This document shows, one piece after another, positions 7,294 through 18,400 of a stretch of DNA of 19,428 nt. Position numbers and translations under genes: made by a program. This stretch comes from Polyrhizophydium stewartii (taxonomy: Eukaryota > Chytridiomycota > Chytridiomycetes > Rhizophydiales): the NCBI GenBank assembly GCA_027604665.1, contig JADGIZ010000207.1, positions 1 to 19,428 of the forward strand. The letters are read 5' to 3'. The notes under the pieces are model-generated. The model made no database searches. It was not told where the DNA came from and was given only the letters and a program-made list of their open reading frames with translations. Each line of letters opens with the position of its first letter. The first letter of the stretch is position 1.

Positions 7294-10200
7294 GACCTGT
7301 TCCAGTCGTATGCGCCGCGCGAAGACTCGAGCAATGCCCGAGAGACGGTAGGCGCACGCATGCAACTATTGGCGACTGCTCTCCGGTTAGAAGACGCTGA
7401 CACACGACGAACGGGCTGCAGCATGACGCGGGCGAGCCTGGCGAGGTGAATTCGGTGTCTGCGTAGAGCTCTTTAATATGCTGTTATGCATTCTGACGCC
7501 CTTGATGCGGCATTGCGCTACGCAGCTCAAGACGCCGATGCAGTCTTCCCCAATGAGCAAGGGCTTCGGAGTATCCAAGTCGGTGCGGCTCGCTTGCGAC
7601 CAAGAGATCCAACCAGGAGCATTTCCTGCATGTTTTGCTGACCATGTGAGCTCGACGCATTTAATGCACACAGCCGACATACAAGGACATGGATTACGAC
7701 CCTGAAGTCTTTGATATCCTGGACATCTCGCCAAAAGACGTGGCCGTGGGTGACTGTAGCTGCGTTTTCCGCGCCAACGGCGTACTCGCTGATCTGACGA
7801 TCTATCTCAGAAACAACTCACGCTGCTAAGCTCAGAGCTATTCCGCAACATCACAAGCCAGGAGCTCGAGTCGCTCGCCTGGACTGGGCCTGAAAAGGAG
7901 CGGCTGACGCCTGCGATTGTACATATCACCAACCACTTTAACCAGGTGATTAACTTTCGAGATAGACTGATTGCTGTGCATGTACTGACTCCGAGTTCCG
8001 TCGTGACGGCCGCGGTGTGCAGATTGCCATCTGGGTCGCCCAGCAGATCCTCGATGCCAAGGCCGCCAAGCGCAGGTTCCAGCTGATATGCTTCTTCATC
8101 CGCGTCGCGAAGGTGGGCAAGCGCGGCGGCATCGTAAATCCGACTGCTCGCACTTCGTTGTTTGTGATGATTGGATCATGTTTACATTAGGCTGACCCTG
8201 TGGCACAGCATTGTCTTGATTTCAACAACTTTGACTCTGTGCGCAGCGTCGTTGCTGGATTGCAATCGACGCCGGTGCATCGCCTCGAGCGAACGTGGGC
8301 GGTAAGCAGCGACGACCAAGTGGTCATGTTTCCTGGCCCGAATATCGCGAAATTGACAAACACTGCTCGGCATCTGAACATGGGCTGTTGCAAACGCGCC
8401 GATGGCCGAGCCAGATGGTCGGCCGTCGCGAACGGGCCGTTTTCGAAAAGATTGCCGAGCTTGCCTCGCTGGACAACAACAACGACGCTTACCGGCGGCG
8501 ACTCGCGCACGCCAAGCCGCCGTGCGTGCCGTATCTCGGTGCGCACAAAGATGCTCCAAAAGTGCCGAGATTCAATCGGCTGATTTGTTGATGGCTGCTG
8601 CAGGGACACATTTAGGCGATCTCACGTTTGTATACGAGTGCCTCAAGAAGGACCGCGGAAACCCGGCTCGCGCGCATCAGTACGAAGAGCGCGAAGCACA
8701 GGTCCGTGAATTTGTGCAACCGCCCGCATACACAGAGCCATCGCACACTTAATATATCGCGTGAGGCTGACTCGAGGGCGTTTCTAACGCAGTTTCATCA
8801 ACTGATTGCCGAGATGGAGCGATGGAGGAGCACATGCGTGTATTCCTTTGCGCGCATTCGATGCGTTGCAGATGCCATTCTTCGAAACGTGATTCTGCCA
8901 GAGGATATGCGCGTGACGCAGGACGTGCACTACCAGCTGAGCTACGAGATCGAAGCGCGGGCAGGAGCCAGCAGCGGTCATGGTGGTGGGGCGGCAGCGT
9001 CCGATTCAGGCCAACTGGTCACGCAGTCAAGCACAGCTTCGACGGAGACGGCTATGCTTTCTGCGTCTTTATCCTCGGCTTCTTCGGGTGCGACTGGCCC
9101 TGTGAACAGGGATGACGACTCAACACCCGACAAGGCCGCCTGGCTCGCGATGCGCAAGATTGACTTTGCGCTCAAGACAAGTGTCGGCTCTTCGGGCACA
9201 TTCTCGCCGCTCGCTTCTGTCGGACGGCGCAGCAAGAAAGAAAAAGGTGTTACGCCGATCCAGATGCCCGCTGCTGGAGCGTCCGTCGCCGACGAGAGCG
9301 AGCCTGGGTCGGCGCGCCGCGGCTTAACCTCACCAACGTCCACGGCGCGCGCTACTGCCGCAGACCATGACTTCAGCAGCTCCGAAATGCGCTCGTGGTC
9401 AGTTCCGTCGCAGCGCAGCAAGCGCGAGCGGCCTCGGATCGATGCCCTGGTATCGCCCAGCTCGGCACAGCCCGTCGGCGAAGCTTCAGATGTCACGGCA
9501 TTTCCGCGCAGCGATACAAGCACTTCCGCAGAATCTGCAAAAGATCCGCCGCAGAGTGCTACAGACACACGCAGACCGCCTCTTCCACAACTGTGGCAGT
9601 CATCGTCTTTTGTTGGTGGGATGATGGGCATTTCGCAGGCATCGCTGCTGGGGAACACGCTGGGGCGGCCGGTGGCGACTCGCGACCGTTCCGCGTCGTC
9701 GGCGGCCGAGACCGGTGCCAAGGACAGCTACAGGCGCAAGATGGTCGAGGGCATCATGAAGCACATCCGCAAGGGGCGATCAAAATCACACTCGCGTGCG
9801 TCGTCCGATGCCCTCACCGGCATATACTCGGACTTGGACGACGACAGCGACGGCGCCAAGGGTGAAGATGGCAGAGACCGTGATCGAGGTGTATCCAAGG
9901 GCATCGACTCTTCCGAGGAGTACTTTGATGGGCATCGAGCTGAGTCAACAGGGCGAAGCAATCTCGAACTCGCAGATGCGCACTCGGCGTCCATGTCGTC
10001 GGTCCGGGCGATATACCACCCAAGCGAAGACAGCAGCGGCAACAAGAACCGTCGGCACCTGCGTGGCAGCAGCGACGGACGATTCTCGTACACCGCGAGG
10101 ACCAACTCGGCAGGCTCGCCAGATCGGTGTGCCAGCGACGGCGACGACGGCGATGGCGATGACGACGACGCGTCGGTGTCGTCGGACGGGTCGAGCGAGG

Positions 10201-11189
10201 CAGCAGACATGCCGCATCTGGCCGCGCGAGGGCGGACCGCAAGCGAAGGAGTGTTGCTGCACGGCGCGCGGTCCGAAACGACGCTCTCTCCCACTCGCAG
10301 CCGGCTGAACCAGCTCCCCGACGCATCATCGGGCCGCAGTCGGCGCGAACCGGGGCGGCCGTACAACCTGCTGCAGGGCGTCCTGTCCAAAAAGGAAGAA
10401 ACCGACGAGCTTGGAAACCGAGCAGCGCGGCGCGACTGGGTGCGCGTCTGGGCTGTGCTCGAGGGCGGCACGTTGACACTGTATCGATACGACAAGAGCA
10501 TGAAGGGAGCCACATTCATGGCGTCGTCGACGTCGCGGCAGCTCAAGTTGCTGCAAGGCTCACTGTCGGCCAGATCGCCCGGGTATCCGCCGCTGCCCTC
10601 GCCCCTGGCTGCAGGAGGCGGCAGCGGCAGCGGCGGTGGGCACAGCACGACGAAGTCGCTCGACTGCCTCGCAACCGCATCGCGGCCGCCTAGCGCATCT
10701 CAGCCGAGCGCCGACCGCGACCAAAGCATGATGGGGAAATCGCTGGCCGATGGGCTCGACCAAGGCGCGGCCTCGCCGGCAGGGGCTGCGTCCGGCGGGT
10801 CGTCGGTTGTGCGCGAGACCCCCGGCCGCGTCGGATGGAGCATCACCGACTCGCTTGCGGATCTGAGCTTCTCGGGGACGCGGGCACGAGCCAGGAAGAC
10901 CAGGCCAAAGGACGCCGACAGCGAGCCGCGCGGACCGAGCCCGCGGGGGCAGGACAGCGGGCGGGATCTCGTCGAGCGCATCGTCTTCAACTCGATGACG
11001 CGCGCCTCACAGGCCAGCGACTACGTCAAGCGTAGCAACGTCTTTCGGCTGCAGCCCGTCAACGAGCGGTCTGTGCTCATGAAGGCCAACTCGGGGCACG
11101 AGATGGAGAGCTGGATCGACGCCATCCGCGCCACCGTCGGGGAGGTGGGCGGTGTTGCTGTCGCGGATCCCCTGGCTCGAGAATGCTGA
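7294..11189 (+). CDS. RALGPS: RALGPS-like Ral guanine-nucleotide exchange factor, RasGEF + PH (5' end unresolved)
   Basis: Expected to load GTP onto a Ral/Ras-type GTPase at a membrane reached through its PH domain. Exons placed: 7294-7347 (or from 7306), 7422-7445, 7526-7582, 7674-7745, 7811-7945, 8023-8112, 8209-8301, 8415-8538, 8604-8701 and 8793-11189; all junctions agree in phase. The RasGEF domain runs from EVFDILDISPKDVA through KQLTLLSSELF, ELESLAW, AIWVAQQIL, VVAGLQSTPVHRLERTW, AVFEKIAELASLDNN and PPCVPYLG to HLGDLTFVYE, then LSYEIEAR. No RasGEF_N (REM) segment is seen, as in animal RALGPS. A long Ser/Asp/Arg-rich linker follows (about 8990-10350). The PH domain starts at NLLQGVLSKKEE (10359), is interrupted, and ends NVFRLQ...EMESWIDAI (11019-11139). 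The donor GTCCGT at 8702 is atypical, so that junction is less sure. About 1,040 residues are placed. Confidence 0.85.
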
Positions 11190-11405
11190 CTGGTGTCCCC
11201 CGCGCGACGCCCCCAGCTGCGGAGTACGTACTGACCCCGTCCGCGAAGCCGCGCCGCCGAGCCTCGTGTCTGCAGGCAGCATGCGTGCGAGGGCATGCGC
11301 CGTGCACCTTCAATGAACCGCGGGCACGCACACCCGGCCCCCTGGCCGCCCAATGTCGCCGCATCGAAACCTGCTCGAACAACTTGGCCGCGTTGCCGAC
11401 ACCAA

Positions 11406-12373
11406 ATGGGCGACGATGCGCTGCGAGCGCGCTTTGAGCGGCTCAAGGCTGCGGGCCCGCGCGAACCGCTGCCGAGGTGCGCCGTGGGAGCGAGGCGCCG
11501 GCGCACCCCCGCGAGCGCCCACTGAGCCTCCCCGCTGACGGCGCACACTGCAGCGACGGCGAGCTGCAGTCGCGGCTCGCCGGCCTGACGGGCCACGCAC
11601 CAGTTGCGGCTGCCGCGGCGGCGGCGAGGGTGTCCGAGGCGGTCGCGGGCGCCCACTCCGGCGCACGGCGGGTGTCGCACATTGCCGTGCCGGCGCCCGA
11701 CGACCGCGAGCTTGCGGATCTGCTGGCAGACTCGGAACTGCTCGATGGCGTCGACGTGGCCTTCGAGGACCCTCACGTCGATGTGCCCGCGATAGCCTTG
11801 CCCGAGCCGCCCGCTGCGGAGCCGTACCTGCCGCGTGCATCCTTTGTGGACTTTAACGAGGTGCTGCTCACGTCGCCGCTCGGCATCCGGCCGCCGCACG
11901 CCCCCGGCGACGACGACACAGGCGAGGTTGCCAGCCTGCTGTCGCAGGTGCAGCTCGAGGTCGATCTCGAGCGCAGGTACGGCGACCCGGCCAAGGCGCA
12001 GGAGCAGGCACTCGAGCAACGCTTCAAGGATCTCGCCAGCTTCCGGCCTGTAACAGCTGCTGCGCCGGCTGCCCCGACTTCGCCCGCTCAAGCGCCCGTG
12101 GCCTCGACAGCGCCGCCAGCCCGCAGCAAGACCGACAGGCGTGCGTCGCTCGGCGCACCTCCAAGGCCGCCGTCCGTCTCGGACTTTCTGGCCGACGCCA
12201 AGCGCGACGTGGACGACGACCCAGACCAGTGGTGCTGCATCTGCAACGAGGATGCGACCGTGGCGTGCGACGGGTGCGATGGCGACCTTTACTGCGCGCG
12301 GTGCTTCCGCGAGGGCCACTCGGACGACCGCGAGATGCGCTCGCACATTGCGCGCCGCCTGGAGACGAAATAA
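11406..12373 (+). CDS. ZFYVE19: ANCHR/ZFYVE19-like protein with C-terminal B-box-type zinc finger (2 exons)
   Basis: In animals ANCHR holds back abscission through ESCRT-III/VPS4 when chromatin lies in the midbody; that role is known for the family, not shown here. Exons are 11406-11476 and 11554-12373, with an intron starting GTGCGC, a CTGAC branch and an ACTGCAG end. They join to 296 residues. The N-terminus has ALRARFERLKA and, just after the intron, ELQSRLAGLTGHAP, a pair typical of this family's short helical motifs. A further helix reads VASLLSQVQLEVDLERRYG. Residues 250-296 form the signature WCCICNEDATVACDGCDG followed by DLYCARCFREGHSDD, nearly the animal pattern, with the expected Cys/His ligands. 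No FYVE finger precedes it, unlike the human protein. The start was chosen because the conserved LRARF helix follows directly. Confidence 0.87.
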
Positions 12374-12391
12374 CAGCGAGCTGCAAGTGAT

Positions 12392-12401
12392 GGGGGGGGG
12401 G
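12392..12401. repeat. G10 homopolymer between convergent genes
   Basis: Ten consecutive G lie in the 56-bp gap between the stop codon of the ANCHR-like gene (12373) and that of the minus-strand WD40 gene (12430). The run lies in the shared 3' flank. It may be biological or a place where the assembly length is unsure. Confidence 0.85.
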
Positions 12402-12429
12402 CTGCTTCAGGCGGCATGCGTGCCGACCG

Positions 12430-15400
12430 TCACAGGGTGCCCTGCACCACGCTCGAAATCCGCCCGCGCGTCGTTGGCTGCGTGATCGGCGGCAGCTTCT
12501 GCGACGATGTTGCCGCGCGGCTCTCGAAGAGGGCAGGCATCGCCGCGCCGGCTCCCGTGCCTGGCGCTAGCCTCGGCAGGACGCCTGCCACGCTCATTCG
12601 CCCATGGATTGGCGGTAGGAAGGAGCGCTTGCGCACATGCTGCTGGCGCGCCTGGCTCCACTCGGCCTGCGAGCCGCGAGATCGCCTTGATGCGCTTGTG
12701 TGCAAGCACAGAGTCACGACCGAGCTGTCCGGTCGAGCAACGGGCTGTCCATACACACGCGGGTCGACCTTGCGCAGCCATGCAAGCACATCATCGTCGT
12801 GCCGCGAGCGTGCCGCCTCGTCAGCCTTGCGCATTCGAGCAGCCACGTCCTGGTTGCTGCGAGTCAGCCGCATCCCCAACATCCATCGACGCGCCATGTA
12901 TGAGTCGACGCTTACGTCCAACGGATCATGGCGCCACCGCAGCTCCTCTCGGCTGGGGTTGATCATCTGGAACCGAATCATGGCGTTGCGTAGCGCATAC
13001 CGCGACGAGATGCCAAACACGCCCAGCGTGTTGATGGCCGCCTCGACGACGCGGGGGTTCGGGTCCGCCAGCGCGAGGATCATGGCAAACACAATGTCGT
13101 CGCTGTAAATCTCGTACGATGCAAGGTTGTTGATGATCTGTGTGCGAACCTGCCAGTTGGGGTCGTCGAGGCGCTCGAGTTGCGGATTCACAATGTCGCG
13201 CACGGGGTCCTGGATGTCCTCCTTGAACGTGTGATACATGTACATGAGCCCCTTGGCGGCTTGCACCTTGCCCTGCCACGAGCTGTTCCGCAGTGTTCCA
13301 AAGAGCGAGTCAATGATCGAGGACAGATTTGCGATGCGATCCTGGATGTGCCGCCCGCTGGGTCAGCACTCGCCGCAATGCTTGTAAGGCAGCTACCGCG
13401 CGGCGCATGCAAGAGAGATCCGCACCCCAATGCCCTCGAACCATTCTGTGTGGCCAAACTGATCGAGCACTTGCTGGTGTGCGTCTTGGTCCTCTGACTT
13501 GACCACTGCCGTCTTGAACAGATCCCACGCGAGCTTTGATGCAATGTCCTCGGAGATGTCGATGTGGTGCACTGGGCTCCACTCGCGGTCAGACTCGGCC
13601 GGCCCTACATACACGGGCTCGACCATCATGAACGGCAGCGGCGGGAGCTTGAGCGGCGGCGGTGAGAGCGATGTCTGAATCGTGTCGCTTGGCCCCTCGG
13701 GAACCGGTGTGAGTCCTGTCGACGCCTCGCCGGGATCGCTTGTCGCCGTGGGCTCCTCCTCTTCTTCTGCAGCTTCCTGCGGCACAGTCGGCAAGTTCCG
13801 GAGTTGGCGTTTCCATGGTTGCTGCTGCTGTTGTTGCTGCAGCAGCCTCAGCTGTGCGGGCTTCTCCTGCGGAATAATCTCAAAGTGGTACGGGCTGTCG
13901 ATCAAGATCTTGGTCTCGGCCAGCAGCTGCGGCTCTGGACGCACTCGCAGTCCATCCGGGTTTGTTGGATATGCGCCGGCGGCCGTCTCTGTATGGTCAC
14001 GCTGAAGCGCCAGCGGCATCGGCGTCGGGTTTGGCGGGACAGGAAGCGGTGTCTCGGATGGGCTGATGATGGGCACAGGAGCAGGTTCCGGTGCAGGCTC
14101 TGGCGCAAGGTTTCCCAGATGTCCGACTTGCTCCGATGTATCCACCTCAGCTATGGCAGCAGGCTCAGGTGTCGCCTCCTCGGGGGCCGGTTGATCGTCG
14201 ACCTGCGTCGTGATGGGCGGCACGTCGGCCTCGATATGCTCTTCAGGCAGTGCTTCGTTTTGGTCGGTTGTTTCCGGCTCATCGGTCTCGGGCTCGGCCG
14301 GTGGCGGAGTCGGTGGAGTCGGCGGTCGCTTGCGCGGATGGATCTTGGCTACTCGAGCGGCTCGTTTCTTGGGTGGTGGCTCCTTTGGCTTTGGTGCGGG
14401 CTTCTTGGTTCGCTCCTTCTTTGATTTGGGTTTCTTGGCCTTGACCTCAGCGACTTGCCCCTCCACGACAGGATCTATCCCTGCCGTTCCTTGCGCATCA
14501 GCAGGAGCGCCGAGATCAAGTCCCTCGATGACCTCCCCGTCGGATGAGTCGGATGTATACAAATCAACGTGGTTCTCGTCGTCCCATGCGGATCCATCCT
14601 CGCGAGATTCTCGGGATTCACCCGAGCCGCCTGAGTCGTCGTCATTGTCGCCGCTGCCATAACCGCCACCGCCTCGCTTGCGGCGCCGCTTTCCACCGCG
14701 ACGCTGCGCATTCTTCTCTTTCATCCGTCGCAGCTTTTCAAAGGCCTCGCGCTCCTCGCGGTCGCGGCGCTGCTGCTCGCGAACCATCTCTTGCATCTTG
14801 CTGACATCGGCTGCGATGACCGAGTTCGGAGCCACGCCGATCTTGATCATGTTCTCGAGGATCCAGCCCTTACGCTGCGCAAGCTTCTGGTTCGGTGAAG
14901 GCTGCAGTGCATCGGCGACAGCTTGAATCCGTCGGCGCTCTTCAATCTCCTGAACAGCTTTGCGCGCACGAGCCCGCTCAAGAACCTCGATCACTCGCTC
15001 GCGAGACAGCTGCAGCTCTCTGGGCTTGTCGAGGATCATGGCTGGCTTGGATTCGGGTCGCTCGGGCATCTGGAACTCTGTTTTGGATGCATCGATCACA
15101 GCCTTGCTGGCGCTGTCCAGTGCAGCCTGTCCTGGGCTGCGCTTATCGAGCTCGCGCTCTTTCTGCACTGGCGAGGATGCGGTAAATGCGCTGAACGGAT
15201 CGAGCTTTGGCTCGTGGCCCTCTTTCATCCGCTCGATCTGACGTGCAAATGAAGTCAGCACCAATCCGCGTTCAGATTTGCTGCCGCGTCGCTGCAAGAG
15301 TGAAGTCTCGCCTGCTTGGATGCTTCTTCTAGCCGCTTCTGCATCGCTTCGTTCTGCTTCATGAGCACGTCGAACGACATCTCGGGCACTTGATACTTTG

Positions 15401-18400
15401 TGTCGTCGTCGGCATTGTCAAAGAAGCGCTGCTTCGGCTCGCGGCTTTCGACACGCAGTTCCGGAGGCATTTGTGTTTCCTGCTGAGGGGTCTTTTCCCG
15501 TGCTTGCGCCTCCGCTGTCGATGGTCGCTCCAAAAACCGATGCAGCGCCTCAAAGTCCGTGCGCTGTGAATGCGCGTCAGCAAGTTGTCGGGTTTGAGCA
15601 AATTGGGCACACGCCTCCAAGCTCACATTTTGGTTGCCGTTGCGCCAGCGCTCGAGCTCAAGTCTCCGCAGGTGCGAAGAATCGGGCCTCTCAGCGTCAT
15701 CTTTGACCGGGCTTTGCGAATATTACATCAGCGCTGCGCCTTGGCCACCATTTTTAGATACCGCAAATCGGCAGAGACTCACGCCACATGCCACAGCGCG
15801 GGCTCGTTTCCAGCGGCCTTGATCTGCTCGCGGTACAGCTTCCAAAAGTCTAACGCTGCGTCAAAGGTCGTCGATGACTCGATTGGGTCGTCGGGCCAGT
15901 CGCGCTCGAGCAGTCGCAGCAGATATTTGGCTGGGAGGTAGTCCTGAACTTGCACAAGTGCGATTTGATCCGACAGCCCAACCATCAAATCGCCGCGTGC
16001 GTTGCCAAAGCACACACTCCACATTGGATTCTCAAACTGCATCTCTCTGCGCATTCTCAACGCTGTCAGAGATCAACCTCGCACAAGCCTGGCAGAGCAA
16101 ATCAGTGAGAAGCTTGCCTGGCGAGGCTGTTGGTCAAGGCGTCCCAGATTTTGACGGTTCCGTCCGACCCACACGAGGCGAACACGCAAAAGTGCTGCGT
16201 CTCAAACACGGCAATGTCCATGACGCTCTTTGTGTGGTCTTCATCCCGCGGGTGATGCTTCATCTGGTCTGCGCATATGCGAGTCAGATCTCGGCTCGCC
16301 CCGACATTTTCAAAACAACACATACCAACATTCCTGTTGAGGCCGATCGTGAACAGTCGCAGCGAGTGGTTCTCCATCGCCACAGCAAGGATGCGGACCA
16401 TGCTGCTGTAGCAGCATCTCATTGGGATACCGTCGATCGGCGTCGTCTGGATCGTGGCAAACAGAGTAAGAAGAATGTGCACCGGTCCGCCAGAGAGCTT
16501 GTGCTGTGCGTTTTCGAGTATCTTTGAGTTTCCAAAGCCGGAATCAAGGTACTCTATCGACCAGATCCGGATCGTCGAGTCTGCACCATTGGTGAGTAAA
16601 TGGCGTCAACAGATCAGTCAATCTGACTAAGGTATTCGCAAGTAAGAGTGCGTCGCCTACCGCGCGATGTCGAAAAGAGCTTGTCGCCGGTTCCATCGCA
16701 CGAAACAGAGACGATGCTGCCGGCGTGCGCCTGGATCATCAGCTCCTGGCGTCCGTGCTGCCGGACGTCGCGCAAAAGAATTTGCCCGTTCTCGGTGCCT
16801 CCAACAAGAAGCAGGACTGTCACCGGCTTTGACTTGACCGGGGGAACGACAATTTCGTTACGGTTGACAGGAAGTCCGCAGACACAAATCATCTTCTCTT
16901 GCAGCCCCGAAGCTGCACCATCGCGTCAGATCCAGCGCTGCGATTGATACATCGGCGCGCAACAAGACGGACTCACCAACGTATTTCCACTCGTCGATGA
17001 TGGCGCACGGATTTGAAAACGACGAGTACACTGTCACATCGCCGTTTGTCGCCAGCGTGTAAATAAGGTCTGCATTAATCGCGTCAGCATGCGTGCACAA
17101 GATTTCCTTGCTTCTCGGCAACAACAACATGGCACGACGAACCGAGCCCAATGTCGTAGACGCAGTCCACCATAAAGGTGTCGGCCATGACGGGGAAAGC
17201 CGTGGTGAGTCGCTCGCCTGTGCGAGGCGACACCAGGCTCATTGACCCGTCCTGCGAGGCAGCAAATATGCGCGGGGGACAATCTTGAATCTCTGCCCGC
17301 GCCAGTCGCACGATCGGATTGCTGCGTTTGGGCTTGTGCGTCAGAAACATGCTTGTGTGCGATTAGCATGCTGAATACTCCACTGCAACTTGCCTGATCT
17401 GTGTCAGGGTCGTGTAAAAGCGGCTGAGGAACCACACGCTGATGGTTTCGGACGAGTAGCTGAAGAAGGTCCCGTCGCGCATCCAATGCATTCCAAGGCA
17501 CTCTGCCTGAGTGTGCATCCTGTGCGGGCTGTATCAGCCAGCGTGCTGGAATTGTCTGCGTCGGGGTAGAGGCACACTTGTAAATAAAGCGCCCGTTCTC
17601 GAGATTCCACATTCGGATCGTGCCGTCCAGTGAGCACGACAAGATGTACGGAAATGCGCCGCAACCAAAGCCGTTGACTTGGCAGAATCCAGTAATGGCG
17701 TTGTAGTGGTCCTTAAACTCGTAGAGCAGGTAGTTTTGCTGGTTCCATACCTTGACTGTCGCTGCAAATCAGCATACTGCTTGCCTTGCTATCTGTGCAG
17801 TGGCAGCCGCACTCACTTGTTGCGTCCTTGGAACCAGTGACGAAATAGCTCAGCGGCTCGTAAAATAGAACCGCCGAGATCGAGTTCTCGTGCACGTTGC
17901 GCATGGACTCGATGCGATGCCCCGTGATGTAGCTGTATATCTGTCAAAGCGAGGCTGTCAGATGCTTAGAGAGCGATTGCTTGATTCAGCGAGACACTTG
18001 GAACAAACCGTGAAGTTGTTGTCGAATACGGCGTACAGATACTCGCGAGTGCGGTCGAATGCTGTGAATGTGACCCACTCGTCAATCTGCAGATCATTTA
18101 TGACGAGCCGCGGCTCCTTGAAGTCTACAATCGCGCCAGAGCTGCGTGCCCATATGTCAGCAGTTGCTGGCGCGCTGCGGAACGAGTTCGTCTGGCTCTC
18201 ACCTGCCGTGGTTCTTCTCAAAGCCGTAGATCTGGTGTGTTCGGCTCAGCACCAGATCCTAAAATGCACCGAATCGCTGTGTGGTCTCACCGTAATGGCT
18301 CCGACGCCGCCAACAACCAGCTCGTCGTGCTCGTCGACAAATTCGAGACTGATGATGGGCTTGGGGCTTGCGATTGACGACCAGACCTTGAGACCCGCGT

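Noticed and set aside
6872..7405. Minus-strand gene with open frames at 7000-7272 and 6872-7405
   Set aside because: Some segments have plausible codon use, but the two frames cannot be joined by a convincing intron and neither resembles a known protein. The plus-strand exons from 7294 on are better supported.
9728..10648. Minus-strand open frame of 306 residues
   Set aside because: It is the antisense shadow of the Ser-rich linker and PH start of the RALGPS-like gene.
11021..12346. Minus-strand open frame of 441 residues
   Set aside because: It is antisense to the ANCHR-like gene and the PH tail, with no recognisable motif.
12416..13108. Plus-strand open frame of 230 residues
   Set aside because: It is antisense to the HEAT-repeat exon of the WD40 gene.
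13393..15297. A separate 634-residue gene starting at 15297 on the minus strand
   Set aside because: The ATG at 15297 falls inside a GC-AG intron. The segment joins in phase to the upstream coiled-coil exon and the downstream HEAT exon, so it belongs to the giant WD40 gene.
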